Assembly (NCBI GenBank): GCA_910576795.1 | Contig: CAJTIX010000015.1 | Span: forward strand, 1-32,127 | Source: an uncultured Bacilli bacterium | Lineage (GTDB): Bacteria > Bacillota_I > Bacilli_A > RF39 > UBA660 | Direction of reading: 5' to 3' | Length of the DNA: 32,127 bases | Shown: piece after piece, positions 1-8,573 of the stretch | Layout of the letters: each line of letters begins with the position of its first letter | How positions within the stretch are numbered: the first letter of the stretch is position 1 | Translations under genes and position numbers: made by a program | The notes under the pieces: generated by a model | The model's input: the letters and a program-made list of their open reading frames with translations, nothing else | The model's database searches: none | Told to the model about the DNA's origin: nothing

Positions 1-1
1 G

Positions 2-511
2 TATGATGAAAGATATGTAATCCAAATCAATATCGATGATTTTGATGCATATGGATTAGGTGAACTCATATATGAGTTTAGATTAATGGAAGTGAAACAT
101 CACCTAATAGAGAATGAAAATTATAGATCCTACCATATTAATCTATCCAAAACAGAAGATTCGTGTTATACTAATGATGAAAGTTAATTGGTGAATATCT
201 TAAAAATATTCAAGGCAACAAATGAAGAAGAATTGGATTGTTTAAGAGGTGAAGAGTATATGGATGAAGCGATTGATGAAATCAGAAGAATTTGTAGAGA
301 ACATAATATCATAGGAGTATATAATGCAGAGAAAGTAGCAAACAAAGTAATGAACAATAGGTTAGATTATGCGAAACAACAAGGTAGAGAAGAAGGAATA
401 GAAAAGATTGCTAAGAATATGTTGAATGAGCAAGCGAATATATCTTTTATTTCTAAAGTAACAGGATTAACAAAAGAGCAAATAGAAGAGTTAAAATATA
501 TTGAATCATAA
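2..511 (+). pseudogene. Rpn/PD-(D/E)XK nuclease-family transposase, C-terminal part, interrupted by a stop
   Basis: One reading frame runs from the window edge to 511, broken only by an in-frame TAA at 185-187. Both sides read as the same family: upstream ...FDAYGLGELIYEFRLMEVKHH, downstream LVNILKIFKA, then a helical tail with QGREEGIEKIAKNML and ISKVTGLTKEQIEEL. This layout is typical of the C-terminal half of Rpn/PDDEXK_2 recombination-promoting nucleases, which mobilise or cut DNA. The nuclease core lies before the window. TTG at 188 or a later ATG could in principle start translation, but no ribosome site is visible, so the downstream piece is most likely a dead remnant. A terminator follows at 549. 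What is seen: frame continuity and family-like tail. What is inferred: loss of function. A sequencing error at 185 is the alternative. Confidence 0.72.
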
Positions 512-548
512 ACAATGGACTTTGGAATTTGGCTAATGGCATTCAAAA

Positions 549-573
549 AATCTTAAAAAAGATTCTTTTTTTT
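549..573 (+). terminator. Intrinsic terminator after the Rpn remnant
   Basis: AATCTT (549-554) pairs with AAGATT (559-564) across an AAAA loop and is followed by C and a long T run. The stem is short and AT-rich, but the U tract is strong. Confidence 0.5.
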
Positions 574-630
574 TCGAAATAAAAAGGAAATCACAAAAAG
601 ACCTTGTATGTTATTAGTGAGGTGGAAATC

Positions 631-3600
631 ATGAAGAAAAAGAAGTGGAATAAAATTTGGGGTATATTTTTCTTTGCTTTTATTGCGTGTACAGTTTTTT
701 GTATAGAGATTGTGTATGCGAAACCAAGTAATGATCGATTTTATGAAGGTGAATATATTTATGGTACTTATTACAAGGAACATAAAAATGGGTATACCTA
801 TTATAAAACAGCTCGTTTTTTAGAAAGGTCAGATGGACAATTTGCGTACTGTCTTCAACCATTTGTGGATTTTGTAAATGGTAGATTACAAATTGCTTAC
901 GATAGTGATTATGCAGCAGTTACGCATATGTCCCAAGAACAATGGAACCGTGTTTTATTGCTTGCTTATTACGGATATCAGTATGGTAATCATGTGGAAG
1001 CCAAATGGTATGCCTTGACACAACTTATGATATGGAGAACTGTTGACCCTGTGAGTGATATGTACTTTACAGATTATTTAGATGGAAATCGAATTACCTT
1101 ATATGAAAATGAGATGGCAGAATTGGAACAGTTGATTTCTAATCATCAAAGGATGCCATATTTTGGTTCTACAAATTATACAATTTCTTTGGGGGAGACA
1201 ATTTCTTTAAAGGATGAAAATGGGGTTATTTCTGGGTTTACTGTTTCTAATGACGCAATTGTGTCTACGAATGTGAGTGGAAATACACTAACTATTACTG
1301 GAAATCAGTTAGGAAAAACAGATATTTATTTTACAAAAAAAGATACCAAATATCATAATGTTCCAATTGTATATATAGATTCTGAAAGTCAAGATTTGCT
1401 TGTGGTAGGTTCCTATGAACCATTGGTTCATAAGATTGGAGTAAATGTAGTTGGTGGTAAAATTCGTGTTACTAAAGTGGATAGTGAACTTGGGTCTTCT
1501 ACTGCCCAGGGAGAGGGTTCATTAGTGGGAGCTATTTATCATGTTTATGATCAAAGTCATAATCTTGTTTCTGTATTGACAATAGGAAATGATATGACAG
1601 CTACTACAGATTTTTTACCATTAGGGGATTATACGATTGAAGAGGTGAAAAGTAGTTTAGGATATCAAATTGATTCTACAGTACATCATGTTACAATTCA
1701 TTCTAATGATATAGTTGATGTTCAGGTGAGGGAACCAGTCATTAAAGGTAGAATCAAAATCACAAAAGTAGATAGTGAAACCAATATGTGTAAGGCACAA
1801 GGAGAGGCAACATTGATAGGTGCAAGATATGGAATATATAATTCAAAAAACGAATTAGTTGAAATATTAATAATAGGAAAAGATTGTACAGCAATTTCAA
1901 ATCTTTTACCCTATGGCAATTATGAAGTGAGAGAATTAACTTCGTCAACAGGATACCAAATTGATACCAAAAGATATCCAGTCAAGATAGAGAATGAAAA
2001 AACTGTTTCGGTTACTTCTAAAGAATCTATTGTTAAGGGTAGAATCAAAATCACAAAAGTAGATAGTGAAACCAATATGTGTAAGGCACAAGGAGAAGCA
2101 ACATTGATAGGGGCAAAATATGGAATATACAATTCAAAAAATGAATTAGTTGAAACATTAATAATAGGAAAAGATTGTACAGCAATTTCAAATCTTTTAC
2201 TCTATGGCAATTATGAAGTGAGAGAATTAACCTCGTCAACAGGATACCAAATTGATCCCAAAAAATATCCAGTCAAGATAGAAAATGAAAGTACTGTTTT
2301 GGTTACTTCTAAAGAATCTATCATTAAAGGTAGAATCAAAATCACAAAAGTAGATAGTGAAACCAATATGTGTAAGGCACAAGGAGAAGCAACATTGATA
2401 GGGGCAAAATATGGAATATACAATTCGAAAAACGAATTGGTTGAAACATTAATAATAGGAAAAGATTGTACAGCGATTTCAAATCTTTTACCCTATGGTA
2501 ATTATGAAATTAGGGAATTGTCCAGTAGTAAAGGGTATTATTTGAATCCAGAGGTGTATAATGTGTCCATTTTAAAAGATATTCATTATCCTGTTACTGT
2601 GAAAGAAGAAGTGATACAAAATCAATTCCAATTTTATAAATTTTATGGAGTTGAAGATACAGGAGTGATTCATGCAGAAGCTAATGCACAATTTCAAATT
2701 CTAAATAAATCTGGGAAAATAGTATCTACTATAGTAACAGATGCGAATGGGTATGCAACAGTTACGCTACCATATGGTGTTTACACAGTAAAGCAAGTAT
2801 CTGGAATGAGTGGTTATCAATGGATTACACCAATCACCATCGAAGTTTTAGAACAAACATCACTTATTCAAAATGTATATTTGAAAGACGGTTCTATTAT
2901 GGCAAAGTTAAAACTATTGAAGATAGATTCTGAAACCAAAGAACTGATTCCAATATCAGGAGTTACATTCAAAATCAAGGATCAGAATACAAAAGAATAT
3001 ATTTGCCAAACAACAGATGAGGTCATATGTGAATTTCAAACCAATGAAAATGGAATTTTATATACACCATTACCTTTCAGTAGTGGAACCTACCTCATAG
3101 AAGAAATAAAAGCGCCTAATGGTTATTTACTTGCAACTGAACCATTAGAATTTTCCATTGAAGAAAGTGCAGATTTAATTGTTGATTCCATTTATGGGCC
3201 CGTAATAGAATTCTATTTCGAAAATCAACCTGTCAAAGGTAAACTGGAAATTCATAAAATGGGTGAAAAAGTAGTGATCCAAGAGGATACTTTCTTTTAT
3301 GAATCCATTCCATTGCCAGATGTGTTATTTGGTTTATATGATGTGGATGGGAAGTTCATTACAGAATTGATTACGGATTCAAATGGATATGCAGAAGTAG
3401 GAAATTTAAAACTTGGAACTTATATCTTAAAAGAACTTAAAAGTAACTTAGGACATATGGAAGAGAAACAATCATATACTTTTACACTCACATATCAAGA
3501 TGCATCAACACCTACTATTGTAAAGACACTTACGATTTCAAATCAATTACCAAAAGGAAAATTGTTGTTTCAAAAGTTAGATGCGGTTACAAAAAATCCC

Positions 3601-4758
3601 ATTTCCAATACGGAGATAAAAATTGATACAGAAGATGGAAGTTGTCTCTATCATGGAAGTACAGATGAAAATGGACAAATTATTGTACCTAATTTATATG
3701 TAGGAAAATTTTATATAGAAGAAATCAAAAGTGCGGTTGGGTATCAACTGCGTGATGATCGATTATCATTTGATATTACCGAAAATGAGCAATTGATTCA
3801 AGTACAAATGGAAAATGAAAAAATAAAAGGAGAATTAGAATTTATGAAAATAGATAAAGATACAAAACAACCCTTATCGGATACAACGATCGAGGTTTAT
3901 ACAGAAAACGGGAAATTAGTAAGAAGTGGTGTTACAAATGCAGAAGGAAAAATTCGTTTTGAAGGATTAGATTATGGAAAATACTATATTGCAGAAAAAG
4001 AGGCAAAAGAAGGGTATACCATTTTTCGAGGAAGACTTTACTTTGAAGTCAAAGAAGAAAATGAGATTGTCAAAGTGACAATGGAAGACGCAAGAATAGT
4101 TGGTGGAGTAGGATTCGTCAAAGTAGAAAAGGGAACCAACATTCCATTACCAGGTACCACAGTTGCGATTTATACAGAAAAGGATGAGTTCATAAGAAGT
4201 GGAACAACCGACCAAGATGGTAAAATTCTTTTTGAAAATCTCAAATATGGTAAGTATTACATTATTGAACAAGAGGCACCTGTTGGATATCGTTTATTTG
4301 AAGGAAAGCTACCTTTTGAAATCAAAGAAAATGATGGTGTTGTAATTGTAAGGATGGAAGATACTAAAATAAAGGGTACACTAGAATTTTTGAAAGTAGA
4401 AGAAAATACCAATAAACCACTATCTGATGCAGTGATCGCACTCTATACAGAGGAAGGTGAATTTGTAAGGAGTGGTATTACAGATTCTAAGGGTAAGATT
4501 GTTTTCCAAGAGTTGGAATATGGAAGATATTATTTGGTTGAAAAAGAACCTCCAAAGGGATATACCCAATTGGAGAAAAAAATCTATTTTGAAATCAAAG
4601 AAGAAAATGAACTGGTTACGATTACAATGGAAAATGCCAAAATAATAGAAGTACCAGATACTGCCTCCATACGTTATAGTCGCTTTTCTTATGTAGGAAT
4701 GTTATTATTGATTTTTGGTTTCGTGTTTATTACCTATGGGAAAACTTTATCCATCTAA
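631..4758 (+). CDS. Cell-wall-anchored adhesin: thioester domain plus SpaA/Cna_B repeats and a VPDTA sorting signal
   Basis: A 1375-residue surface protein. The ATG at 631 is preferred because GAGGTGG lies 6-12 bases upstream and the product begins with a signal peptide (KKKKWNK, hydrophobic core, likely cleavage after VYA near residue 31). Residues ~40-180 form a thioester domain: Cys74 in FAYCLQP and Gln131 in ALTQLMIW are the pair expected to make the internal Cys-Gln thioester. Such domains bind host surfaces covalently. An Ig-like segment follows (~190-260), then about ten SpaA/Cna_B modules that build a stalk. Three modules (residues 373-~627) are near-identical. The C-terminus has VPDTA (1341-1345, an LPxTG variant), a membrane helix and a short tail ending in SI. 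The next gene, overlapping by 23 bp, is a sortase that probably anchors it. No clear promoter was found. Confidence 0.9.
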   Translation: MKKKKWNKIWGIFFFAFIACTVFCIEIVYAKPSNDRFYEGEYIYGTYYKEHKNGYTYYKTARFLERSDGQFAYCLQPFVDFVNGRLQIAYDSDYAAVTHMSQEQWNRVLLLAYYGYQYGNHVEAKWYALTQLMIWRTVDPVSDMYFTDYLDGNRITLYENEMAELEQLISNHQRMPYFGSTNYTISLGETISLKDENGVISGFTVSNDAIVSTNVSGNTLTITGNQLGKTDIYFTKKDTKYHNVPIVYIDSESQDLLVVGSYEPLVHKIGVNVVGGKIRVTKVDSELGSSTAQGEGSLVGAIYHVYDQSHNLVSVLTIGNDMTATTDFLPLGDYTIEEVKSSLGYQIDSTVHHVTIHSNDIVDVQVREPVIKGRIKITKVDSETNMCKAQGEATLIGARYGIYNSKNELVEILIIGKDCTAISNLLPYGNYEVRELTSSTGYQIDTKRYPVKIENEKTVSVTSKESIVKGRIKITKVDSETNMCKAQGEATLIGAKYGIYNSKNELVETLIIGKDCTAISNLLLYGNYEVRELTSSTGYQIDPKKYPVKIENESTVLVTSKESIIKGRIKITKVDSETNMCKAQGEATLIGAKYGIYNSKNELVETLIIGKDCTAISNLLPYGNYEIRELSSSKGYYLNPEVYNVSILKDIHYPVTVKEEVIQNQFQFYKFYGVEDTGVIHAEANAQFQILNKSGKIVSTIVTDANGYATVTLPYGVYTVKQVSGMSGYQWITPITIEVLEQTSLIQNVYLKDGSIMAKLKLLKIDSETKELIPISGVTFKIKDQNTKEYICQTTDEVICEFQTNENGILYTPLPFSSGTYLIEEIKAPNGYLLATEPLEFSIEESADLIVDSIYGPVIEFYFENQPVKGKLEIHKMGEKVVIQEDTFFYESIPLPDVLFGLYDVDGKFITELITDSNGYAEVGNLKLGTYILKELKSNLGHMEEKQSYTFTLTYQDASTPTIVKTLTISNQLPKGKLLFQKLDAVTKNPISNTEIKIDTEDGSCLYHGSTDENGQIIVPNLYVGKFYIEEIKSAVGYQLRDDRLSFDITENEQLIQVQMENEKIKGELEFMKIDKDTKQPLSDTTIEVYTENGKLVRSGVTNAEGKIRFEGLDYGKYYIAEKEAKEGYTIFRGRLYFEVKEENEIVKVTMEDARIVGGVGFVKVEKGTNIPLPGTTVAIYTEKDEFIRSGTTDQDGKILFENLKYGKYYIIEQEAPVGYRLFEGKLPFEIKENDGVVIVRMEDTKIKGTLEFLKVEENTNKPLSDAVIALYTEEGEFVRSGITDSKGKIVFQELEYGRYYLVEKEPPKGYTQLEKKIYFEIKEENELVTITMENAKIIEVPDTASIRYSRFSYVGMLLLIFGFVFITYGKTLSI
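1747..2510 (+). repeat. Three near-identical 291-bp tandem repeats inside the adhesin
   Basis: Units begin at 1747, 2038 and 2329, an exact 291-bp (97-codon) period. Each starts GRIKITKVDSETNMCKAQGE and carries two cysteines (NMCKAQ and GKDCTA). The third unit diverges after about 2510. A fourth, older copy precedes them (from about 1456). The high nucleotide identity implies recent duplication, and copy number may vary between strains. Confidence 0.93.
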
Positions 4759-5332
4759 AGTAATACAAATTGGAGTATTCTTTCTGTTATCTGCAAGTAT
4801 TTTATTTGAGACAGATGTGTATCAACAAAAACGTATTCAAAAAAGGGAAATGGATACGGTGGATGCTTTTTTAGAACAACAAACATTAACATATTCAGAA
4901 GATGCAGCCGATTATGTAAATACCAAAGTTGTAAACTATATTGCCGTTTTAGAAATTCCAAAAATTCATTTGAAAAAGGGATTATTTGCGATAGGTGATA
5001 GTAGAAACAATGTGGATCAAAATATTCAAATTTTAAAAGAATCCCATTTTCCAAATGAACCAAATGGAAATTTAATTTTGGCAGGACATTCTGGAATTGG
5101 ACCATCCGCTTATTTCAATCATTTGAAAGATTTAGCAATAAATGACTTGATCTATTTCTATTATCAAGGAGTGAAATATACATATCATCTTTCTCTTTCC
5201 TATGAAATGGAAAAAACAGGTTATTTTACAGTTCCTAGTGAACCAAATACACTTATATTGATTACTTGTAAGATGGATACACAGAAGCAACTTGTTTTCG
5301 TTGCATCCTTATATAAGCAAGAGAATATATAA
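4736..5332 (+). CDS. Sortase (transpeptidase)
   Basis: A 198-residue membrane-anchored sortase that would cleave the VPDTA signal of the preceding adhesin and link it to the wall or to a pilus. It has an N-terminal helix (VIQIGVFFLLSASILF), then the beta-barrel core. The catalytic His is H118 in LILAGHSG and the catalytic Cys is C178 in LILITCKM. The usual active-site Arg, a few residues after the Cys, is not present: the matching stretch reads DTQKQLVFVA, with Lys184-Gln185. The ATG at 4736 lies inside the end of the adhesin gene (overlap 23 bp), which suggests translational coupling; a TTG at 4715 in the same frame is less likely. No independent ribosome site is seen. The family is certain; the subclass (class B/D-like) is not. 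Confidence 0.88.
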   Translation: MGKLYPSKVIQIGVFFLLSASILFETDVYQQKRIQKREMDTVDAFLEQQTLTYSEDAADYVNTKVVNYIAVLEIPKIHLKKGLFAIGDSRNNVDQNIQILKESHFPNEPNGNLILAGHSGIGPSAYFNHLKDLAINDLIYFYYQGVKYTYHLSLSYEMEKTGYFTVPSEPNTLILITCKMDTQKQLVFVASLYKQENI

Positions 5333-5361
5333 AAAAGGGGGAATTTAATTTTCCCTCTTTT
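5333..5361. terminator. Shared terminator between sortase and DUF1540 gene
   Basis: AAAAGGGGGAA and TTCCCTCTTTT pair with one G-T wobble around a short AT loop. T runs on both ends let it stop transcription in both directions. It also overlaps the stop codon of the minus-strand gene. Confidence 0.6.
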
Positions 5362-5515
5362 GATAGCTATCACACATGGTTAGTTTTTTATCCCCATCGG
5401 ATTTTCCACAGTTACAGATTTTAATTTCTTCTAATTTGCATTTGTTCCAAAGACAGTTGCAGTGACAACAATCATGGACAGTACAATCAATCATTTGATT
5501 TGGTTCTCTTTTCAT
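5345..5515 (-). CDS. Small cysteine-rich DUF1540 protein
   Basis: A 56-residue protein on the minus strand, starting at 5515. The spacing of its cysteines (CTVHDCCHCNCLWNKC, then ICNCGKS, then LTMCDSY) matches the DUF1540 pattern CxVxxCxHN...C...TxCxSF found in small Firmicutes proteins; the domain is presumed to bind metal and its role is unknown. AGGTGAT sits a few bases upstream of the ATG, the same ribosome-site style as the divergent gene at 5601, with which it shares an 85-bp intergenic region. Eight cysteines in 56 residues make chance coding unlikely. Confidence 0.82.
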   Translation of the reverse strand: MKREPNQMIDCTVHDCCHCNCLWNKCKLEEIKICNCGKSDGDKKLTMCDSYQKREN

Positions 5516-5600
5516 CTTATCACCTATATCTAGTATGGATTAAATTGTTAAAATAATTCATAAATATAGATTCACAGAATAATATGATATAGGTGAAATT

Positions 5601-6515
5601 ATGGACAAGATTCGAATTGGTATTCCAAGAAGTATTCATTATTATTACTATGGTGATTTATGGAGATGTTTTTTTGAAAAATTAGGCTTGGATGTAATAA
5701 TTAGTCCAAAAACCAACCGTGAAATTATGGAAAGAGGCATGCAAGTGGCGAATGATGAAATGTGTCTTTCCATGAAAAATTTCCTTGGACATATTTCTTA
5801 TTTGCAAGACAAATGTGATTATATAATCATTCCACGGATTGATAATTATGGAGTTCAAAATCAAACTTGTACGAATTTTTTAGCAATTTATGATATTGTC
5901 AAAAATATGTTTCCTTCATCCATACTGAGTTATAACATTGATGTTGCGCATCATGAAACAGAGGAAAAAGGGTTTATGGAAATGGGAAAACAACTTGGTT
6001 TTACGAAAAAAGAAACACAACAGGCTTATTTAAATGCGAAAGCATCTGTACAAAATAAAAAACAATCTCTCATTCAACAAAATTTGAAAAAATTAAATTC
6101 TTCCAAAGAAAAAGTATTATTGGTAGGACATCCCTATAATGTCTATGACGAATACATTGGAAGACCGATTATTTCTTTTTTAGAAAAATTGAATGTAGAA
6201 GTCATTTATAGTGACCTTTTTTATTCTAGTATTACGGGGAAGATGTCTAAGCAACTTTCTAGTGAGTTGTATTGGAAATTCAATAAAGAAAGCATTGGGG
6301 CAATTCCTGTTGTCAAAGATCAAATTGATGGAATTATCTTTTTATCGACGTTTCCATGTGGACCAGATTCCTTGGTCAATGAACTCGTCATGCGAAAAAT
6401 AGAATTACCATATTTGAATTTGATTTTAGACGATGTAGATGGTATGGCTGGTTTTGAAACCCGTTTGGAAAGTTTTGTGGATATCATACAAGAAAGGAAA
6501 CGGAAATATGCCTAA
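5601..6515 (+). CDS. Acyl-CoA dehydratase activase-related protein (DUF2229)
   Basis: A 304-residue protein of the DUF2229 family, related to the HgdB/FldB subunits of 2-hydroxyacyl-CoA dehydratases. It opens with KIRIGIPRSIHYYYYGDLW, typical of the family. Probable Fe-S ligands are the cysteines in NDEMCLSMKNFLGH, QTCTNF and FPCGPDSL. In many Firmicutes this domain is one part of a ~1400-residue protein that also carries the activase and HgdB-like domains; here the parts are separate genes. AGGTGAA lies 6 bases before the ATG. The stop overlaps the next start by 8 bp, so the genes are almost certainly co-transcribed. The likely role is ATP-driven low-potential electron transfer to an unknown substrate. 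Confidence 0.82.
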   Translation: MDKIRIGIPRSIHYYYYGDLWRCFFEKLGLDVIISPKTNREIMERGMQVANDEMCLSMKNFLGHISYLQDKCDYIIIPRIDNYGVQNQTCTNFLAIYDIVKNMFPSSILSYNIDVAHHETEEKGFMEMGKQLGFTKKETQQAYLNAKASVQNKKQSLIQQNLKKLNSSKEKVLLVGHPYNVYDEYIGRPIISFLEKLNVEVIYSDLFYSSITGKMSKQLSSELYWKFNKESIGAIPVVKDQIDGIIFLSTFPCGPDSLVNELVMRKIELPYLNLILDDVDGMAGFETRLESFVDIIQERKRKYA

Positions 6516-7575
6516 AAAAACAATTTCATTCCCACACATGGGAAATTATAGTATTCCTGTAGAATATTTACTCCGTCATATTATAGATGCCAATATTATG
6601 GTAGCACCAAAGATCAGTGCGAGGACAATTGAGCTTGGAACCAAACATAGTCCTGAATTTGTTTGTACACCTTTCAAATATACATTAGGTACTTTTATTG
6701 AAGCATTGGATTTAAAAGCCGATGTTCTTATGCAAGCGGGTGGTGGATGTCGTTATGGATATTATAGTGAATTACAAAATCAAATTTTAGAGGATTTAGG
6801 ATATCAATTTACGTATATCAATTTGGTGAGTGCAGGAAAAACAGATATCCGTAAAATTTATAAAGAATTCAAAAAAATAGATCCCCATTTTCATGTACTT
6901 AAGGCACTTTATTATCTGTTTCTTACCTCTAAGATGATTAAATACATGGACCATGTGGATGATTACATTCGTATGCATATTGGCTTTGAAGTCGAAAAAG
7001 ATTCCTTTATCAATGCCAATCAAAAAATGCTTGATGATTTTAAAAAGGCAAAGAATTTTCTTTCTCTTCACAGGATGTATCGAAAACATTTTCGTAACAT
7101 CAAAAAAATTCCTGTGAATAAACCTGATCATTGTTTCAAAATTGGCGTCATTGGGGAGCTTTATACATTAATGGAACCTTTTGCGAATTATGACTTAGAA
7201 ATGACTTTGGCAAAATATGGAATTGAGGTCAAACGGTATACCAATGCCCATTATTTGTTGTTTGAAAAAAAACGAGAAGTAAAAAAATATCTAAGATATG
7301 CGAAAGAATATGTAAAATACCGAATGGGTGCGGATGCGGCTGATAATATTGGGAGAACAAAATATTTATGTACACATCATTATGATGGTATTATTCATAT
7401 CAAATCTTCCTTTTGTACACCAGAAATTGGAGCAATGCCTATTATTAGTAAAATCTGTAATCATTATGATGTTCCCGTTTTGTTTCTTTCTTTTGATGCC
7501 AATACTTCAAAAGTAGGAATTGAAACGCGGTTAGAAGCTTTTTACGATATGATTGAAATGAGGCGAAAAAAATGA
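6508..7575 (+). CDS. 2-hydroxyacyl-CoA dehydratase subunit (HgdB/D-component)-like protein
   Basis: A 355-residue protein starting MPKKTISFPHMGNYSIPVEY. The ATG at 6508 is preferred over upstream in-frame starts because AGGAAA lies just ahead and the protein then begins as homologues do. Cysteines in EFVCTPFKYTLG, GGGCRYGYYSEL and SSFCTPEIGAMPI are placed like the Fe-S ligands of HgdB-like proteins. It overlaps both neighbours (8 bp upstream, 4 bp downstream), fixing it in the same operon and suggesting a stoichiometric complex. The true substrate cannot be read from sequence; double-cubane-cluster reductases are close relatives and an alternative to a dehydratase. Confidence 0.8.
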   Translation: MPKKTISFPHMGNYSIPVEYLLRHIIDANIMVAPKISARTIELGTKHSPEFVCTPFKYTLGTFIEALDLKADVLMQAGGGCRYGYYSELQNQILEDLGYQFTYINLVSAGKTDIRKIYKEFKKIDPHFHVLKALYYLFLTSKMIKYMDHVDDYIRMHIGFEVEKDSFINANQKMLDDFKKAKNFLSLHRMYRKHFRNIKKIPVNKPDHCFKIGVIGELYTLMEPFANYDLEMTLAKYGIEVKRYTNAHYLLFEKKREVKKYLRYAKEYVKYRMGADAADNIGRTKYLCTHHYDGIIHIKSSFCTPEIGAMPIISKICNHYDVPVLFLSFDANTSKVGIETRLEAFYDMIEMRRKK

Positions 7576-8507
7576 AACCATGTTATTTAGGGATTGATAT
7601 TGGATCCATTTCCACGAAGGGCGTGATTTTAGATGAGAACAATGAAATTATTCGTTCTTTGTATATTTGGACAGAAGGAAATCCGATTGAAGCAGTTAGA
7701 AATTTATTAGACGGTTTAAAAAATGATTTGCCAGACTGTTACGAAATCAAAGGAATTGGTACTACTGGAAGTGCTCGTAAGTTAATTGGATTAATGGTAG
7801 ATGCAAATATCGTCAAAAATGAGATTACAGCTCATGCGATTGGAACACTCTCGATTTATCCGGATGTACGCACCATATTAGAAATTGGTGGGCAGGATTC
7901 TAAAATTATATTACTAGAAAATGGAATTATAACAGATTATTCTATGAATACGTTATGTGCAGCGGGAACAGGTTCTTTTTTATCGAGTCAGGCGAAACGT
8001 CTAGGAATCCCAATCGAAGAATTTGGTTCCATGGCACTAGAAAGTAAAAATCCTGTCAAAATTGCGGCCCGTTGTACCGTATTTGCAGAGTCGGATTTGA
8101 TTCATAAAGCCCAATTAGGGTATGAAAAAAAAGACATTGTTGCAGGTCTTTGTAAAAGTATTGTTCTCAATTATCTAAATAATGTAGGAAAAGGAAAAAA
8201 AATAAAAGGACCTATTGTTTTTCAAGGTGGTGTAAGTAAAAATAAAGGAGTTCTTAAGTATTTTGAAGAGATATTAGGAGAAAAAGTAATAGTGGATCCT
8301 AATAGCCATTTGATGGGAGCAATTGGAATTGCGATTTTGGCACACAATAATGCAGATGGAAAAACTTACGATTTGAATATCAAAAATATTACATTTGAAA
8401 CCAAGGGAATGGAGTGTAATCGTTGCAGCAATCATTGTGAATTGTTGAAGATATATAAAGATCAAAAATTGGTCGATTCTTGGGGAAGTAAATGTGGAAA
8501 ATTTTAG
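7572..8507 (+). CDS. BadF/BadG/HgdC-type ATPase activase
   Basis: A 311-residue ASKHA-fold ATPase that injects electrons into its partner by ATP hydrolysis. The phosphate loop is LGIDIGSISTKGVI; the adenosine region is FQGGVSKNKGV. Cys129 (NTLCAAGTGSFL) and Cys168 (AARCTVFAESDL) match the two cysteines that hold the single 4Fe-4S cluster at the dimer interface of HgdC, with the same 39-residue spacing. A C-terminal extension carries CNRCSNHC and GSKCGKF, the linker normally joining activase to DUF2229 in the large fused proteins. The start overlaps the previous stop (ATGA), with GAGG just upstream. It is the last gene of the operon. Confidence 0.9.
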   Translation: MKPCYLGIDIGSISTKGVILDENNEIIRSLYIWTEGNPIEAVRNLLDGLKNDLPDCYEIKGIGTTGSARKLIGLMVDANIVKNEITAHAIGTLSIYPDVRTILEIGGQDSKIILLENGIITDYSMNTLCAAGTGSFLSSQAKRLGIPIEEFGSMALESKNPVKIAARCTVFAESDLIHKAQLGYEKKDIVAGLCKSIVLNYLNNVGKGKKIKGPIVFQGGVSKNKGVLKYFEEILGEKVIVDPNSHLMGAIGIAILAHNNADGKTYDLNIKNITFETKGMECNRCSNHCELLKIYKDQKLVDSWGSKCGKF

Positions 8508-8514
8508 TAATGCC

Positions 8515-8544
8515 TTGATTTATTCTTCCCACCTATGTTATGAT
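8515..8544 (+). promoter_or_regulatory. Sigma-A promoter for the 8574 gene
   Basis: TTGATT (8515-8520), 18-bp spacer, TATGAT (8539-8544). It starts transcription just ahead of the AAGGAAGG ribosome site. Confidence 0.65.
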
Positions 8545-8573
8545 AACCACAATTAAAGGAAGGGTTATCGTAT

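Noticed and set aside
1760..2423. Minus-strand open frames of 62-70 codons recurring across the adhesin repeats
   Set aside because: They repeat only because the coding repeats do, lack ribosome sites, and read as hydrophobic low-complexity antisense of the SpaA modules.
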